DNA of 64,000 bases from Thalassobius sp. I31.1 (GTDB lineage: Bacteria > Pseudomonadota > Alphaproteobacteria > Rhodobacterales > Rhodobacteraceae). The position numbers and the translations under genes were made by a program. The notes beneath the pieces are model-generated. The model was not told the DNA's origin and made no database searches. It saw only the letters and a program-made list of their open reading frames with translations. Location of the stretch: positions 124,001-188,000 of the forward strand of contig NZ_PWAA01000011.1 in NCBI RefSeq assembly GCF_003031585.1. The letters are read 5' to 3'. Below are positions 63,860 through 64,000 of this stretch, one piece after another. Position 1 is the stretch's first letter; each line of letters opens with the position of its first letter.

Positions 63860-64000
63860 GCGTGGGGGCAGCCGCCCTAGTTGTCATGGGGGTATTGGGG
63901 GAGACAACGATCTCCCCTGATTGGGGATTAATCGACCAGATGATTGTGCATGGTTTGGTGCAGGTGGAGAGGTCAAATCTCCAAATCCTGCGAGGGGGTC

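Noticed and set aside
63789-64000. A minus-strand open frame running from the window edge toward ardA
   Set aside because: It crosses the inverted repeat and has no start or motif that I can support inside the window; it may be chance or the end of an unseen gene.

Overview
The window looks like a chromosome segment of an alphaproteobacterium of the Rhodobacteraceae (Roseobacter/Rhodobacter group). The markers are the dusB-ntrB-ntrC-ntrY-ntrX-trkA-trkH-hfq-hflX order, an NtrC whose sigma-54 contact loop is deleted, a fused IspDF enzyme, a BioMNY biotin transporter, a HemB with an Asp-type rather than Cys-type metal site, and a stand-alone pterin-binding methyltransferase that is typical of organisms with a split methionine synthase. 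Assignments were made by reading motifs and context; no database search was run.

Region 1 (1-45.6 kb) is ordinary core genome. It opens with the N-terminal part of an RTX repeat protein cut by the window edge. A one-carbon cluster follows (methyltetrahydrofolate:corrinoid methyltransferase, methylenetetrahydrofolate reductase and a small partner protein), then bioMNY, aroQ with a LuxR-type regulator, rpsB-tsf, pseudouridine catabolism (psuK-psuG), a DUF502 membrane protein, bdhA, an orphan YejA-like binding protein with an entericidin-like peptide, and an acyl-CoA synthetase/DsbA-like/membrane hydrolase/MFS run. After these come mfd, hemB, a universal stress protein with an amino acid:Na+ symporter, a SYLF lipoprotein, a beta-hydroxyacid dehydrogenase, a penicillin acylase homologue, the nitrogen/potassium/RNA-chaperone block, and ispDF-pgpA-cinA. 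Two intergenic stretches look like non-coding RNA genes: a roughly 75-nt sRNA with promoter and terminator near 12.7 kb (minus strand), and a structured transcript of about 200 nt near 6.9-7.07 kb (plus strand) that could be 6S RNA.

Region 2 (about 45.6-64 kb) is accessory DNA with mosaic base composition. It carries a conjugation/mobilisation element: MobC-like protein and relaxase, a ParDE toxin-antitoxin pair, a VirD4/TraG coupling protein with three small unknown proteins, a serine resolvase with a 59-residue companion, a DotA/TraY-family (type IVB, I-type) membrane protein, a LuxR-type regulator and ArdA antirestriction. AT-richer cargo of unknown function is interspersed: an acetyltransferase with a helical N-terminal half, exported proteins, and a cold-shock-like domain fused to membrane helices. 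An IS3-family transposase remnant lies near the left side. The rest of the element, including the other type IV secretion genes, presumably continues to the right.

The most interesting part is 54.8-63.9 kb. There a LuxR-type regulator lies downstream of a 20-bp dyad, next to a DotA/TraY gene and an ArdA gene, and perfect or near-perfect palindromes sit in the resolvase upstream region. This would fit a quorum-regulated mobile element that pairs a MobC/relaxase module with an I-type secretion component; that reading is an inference.
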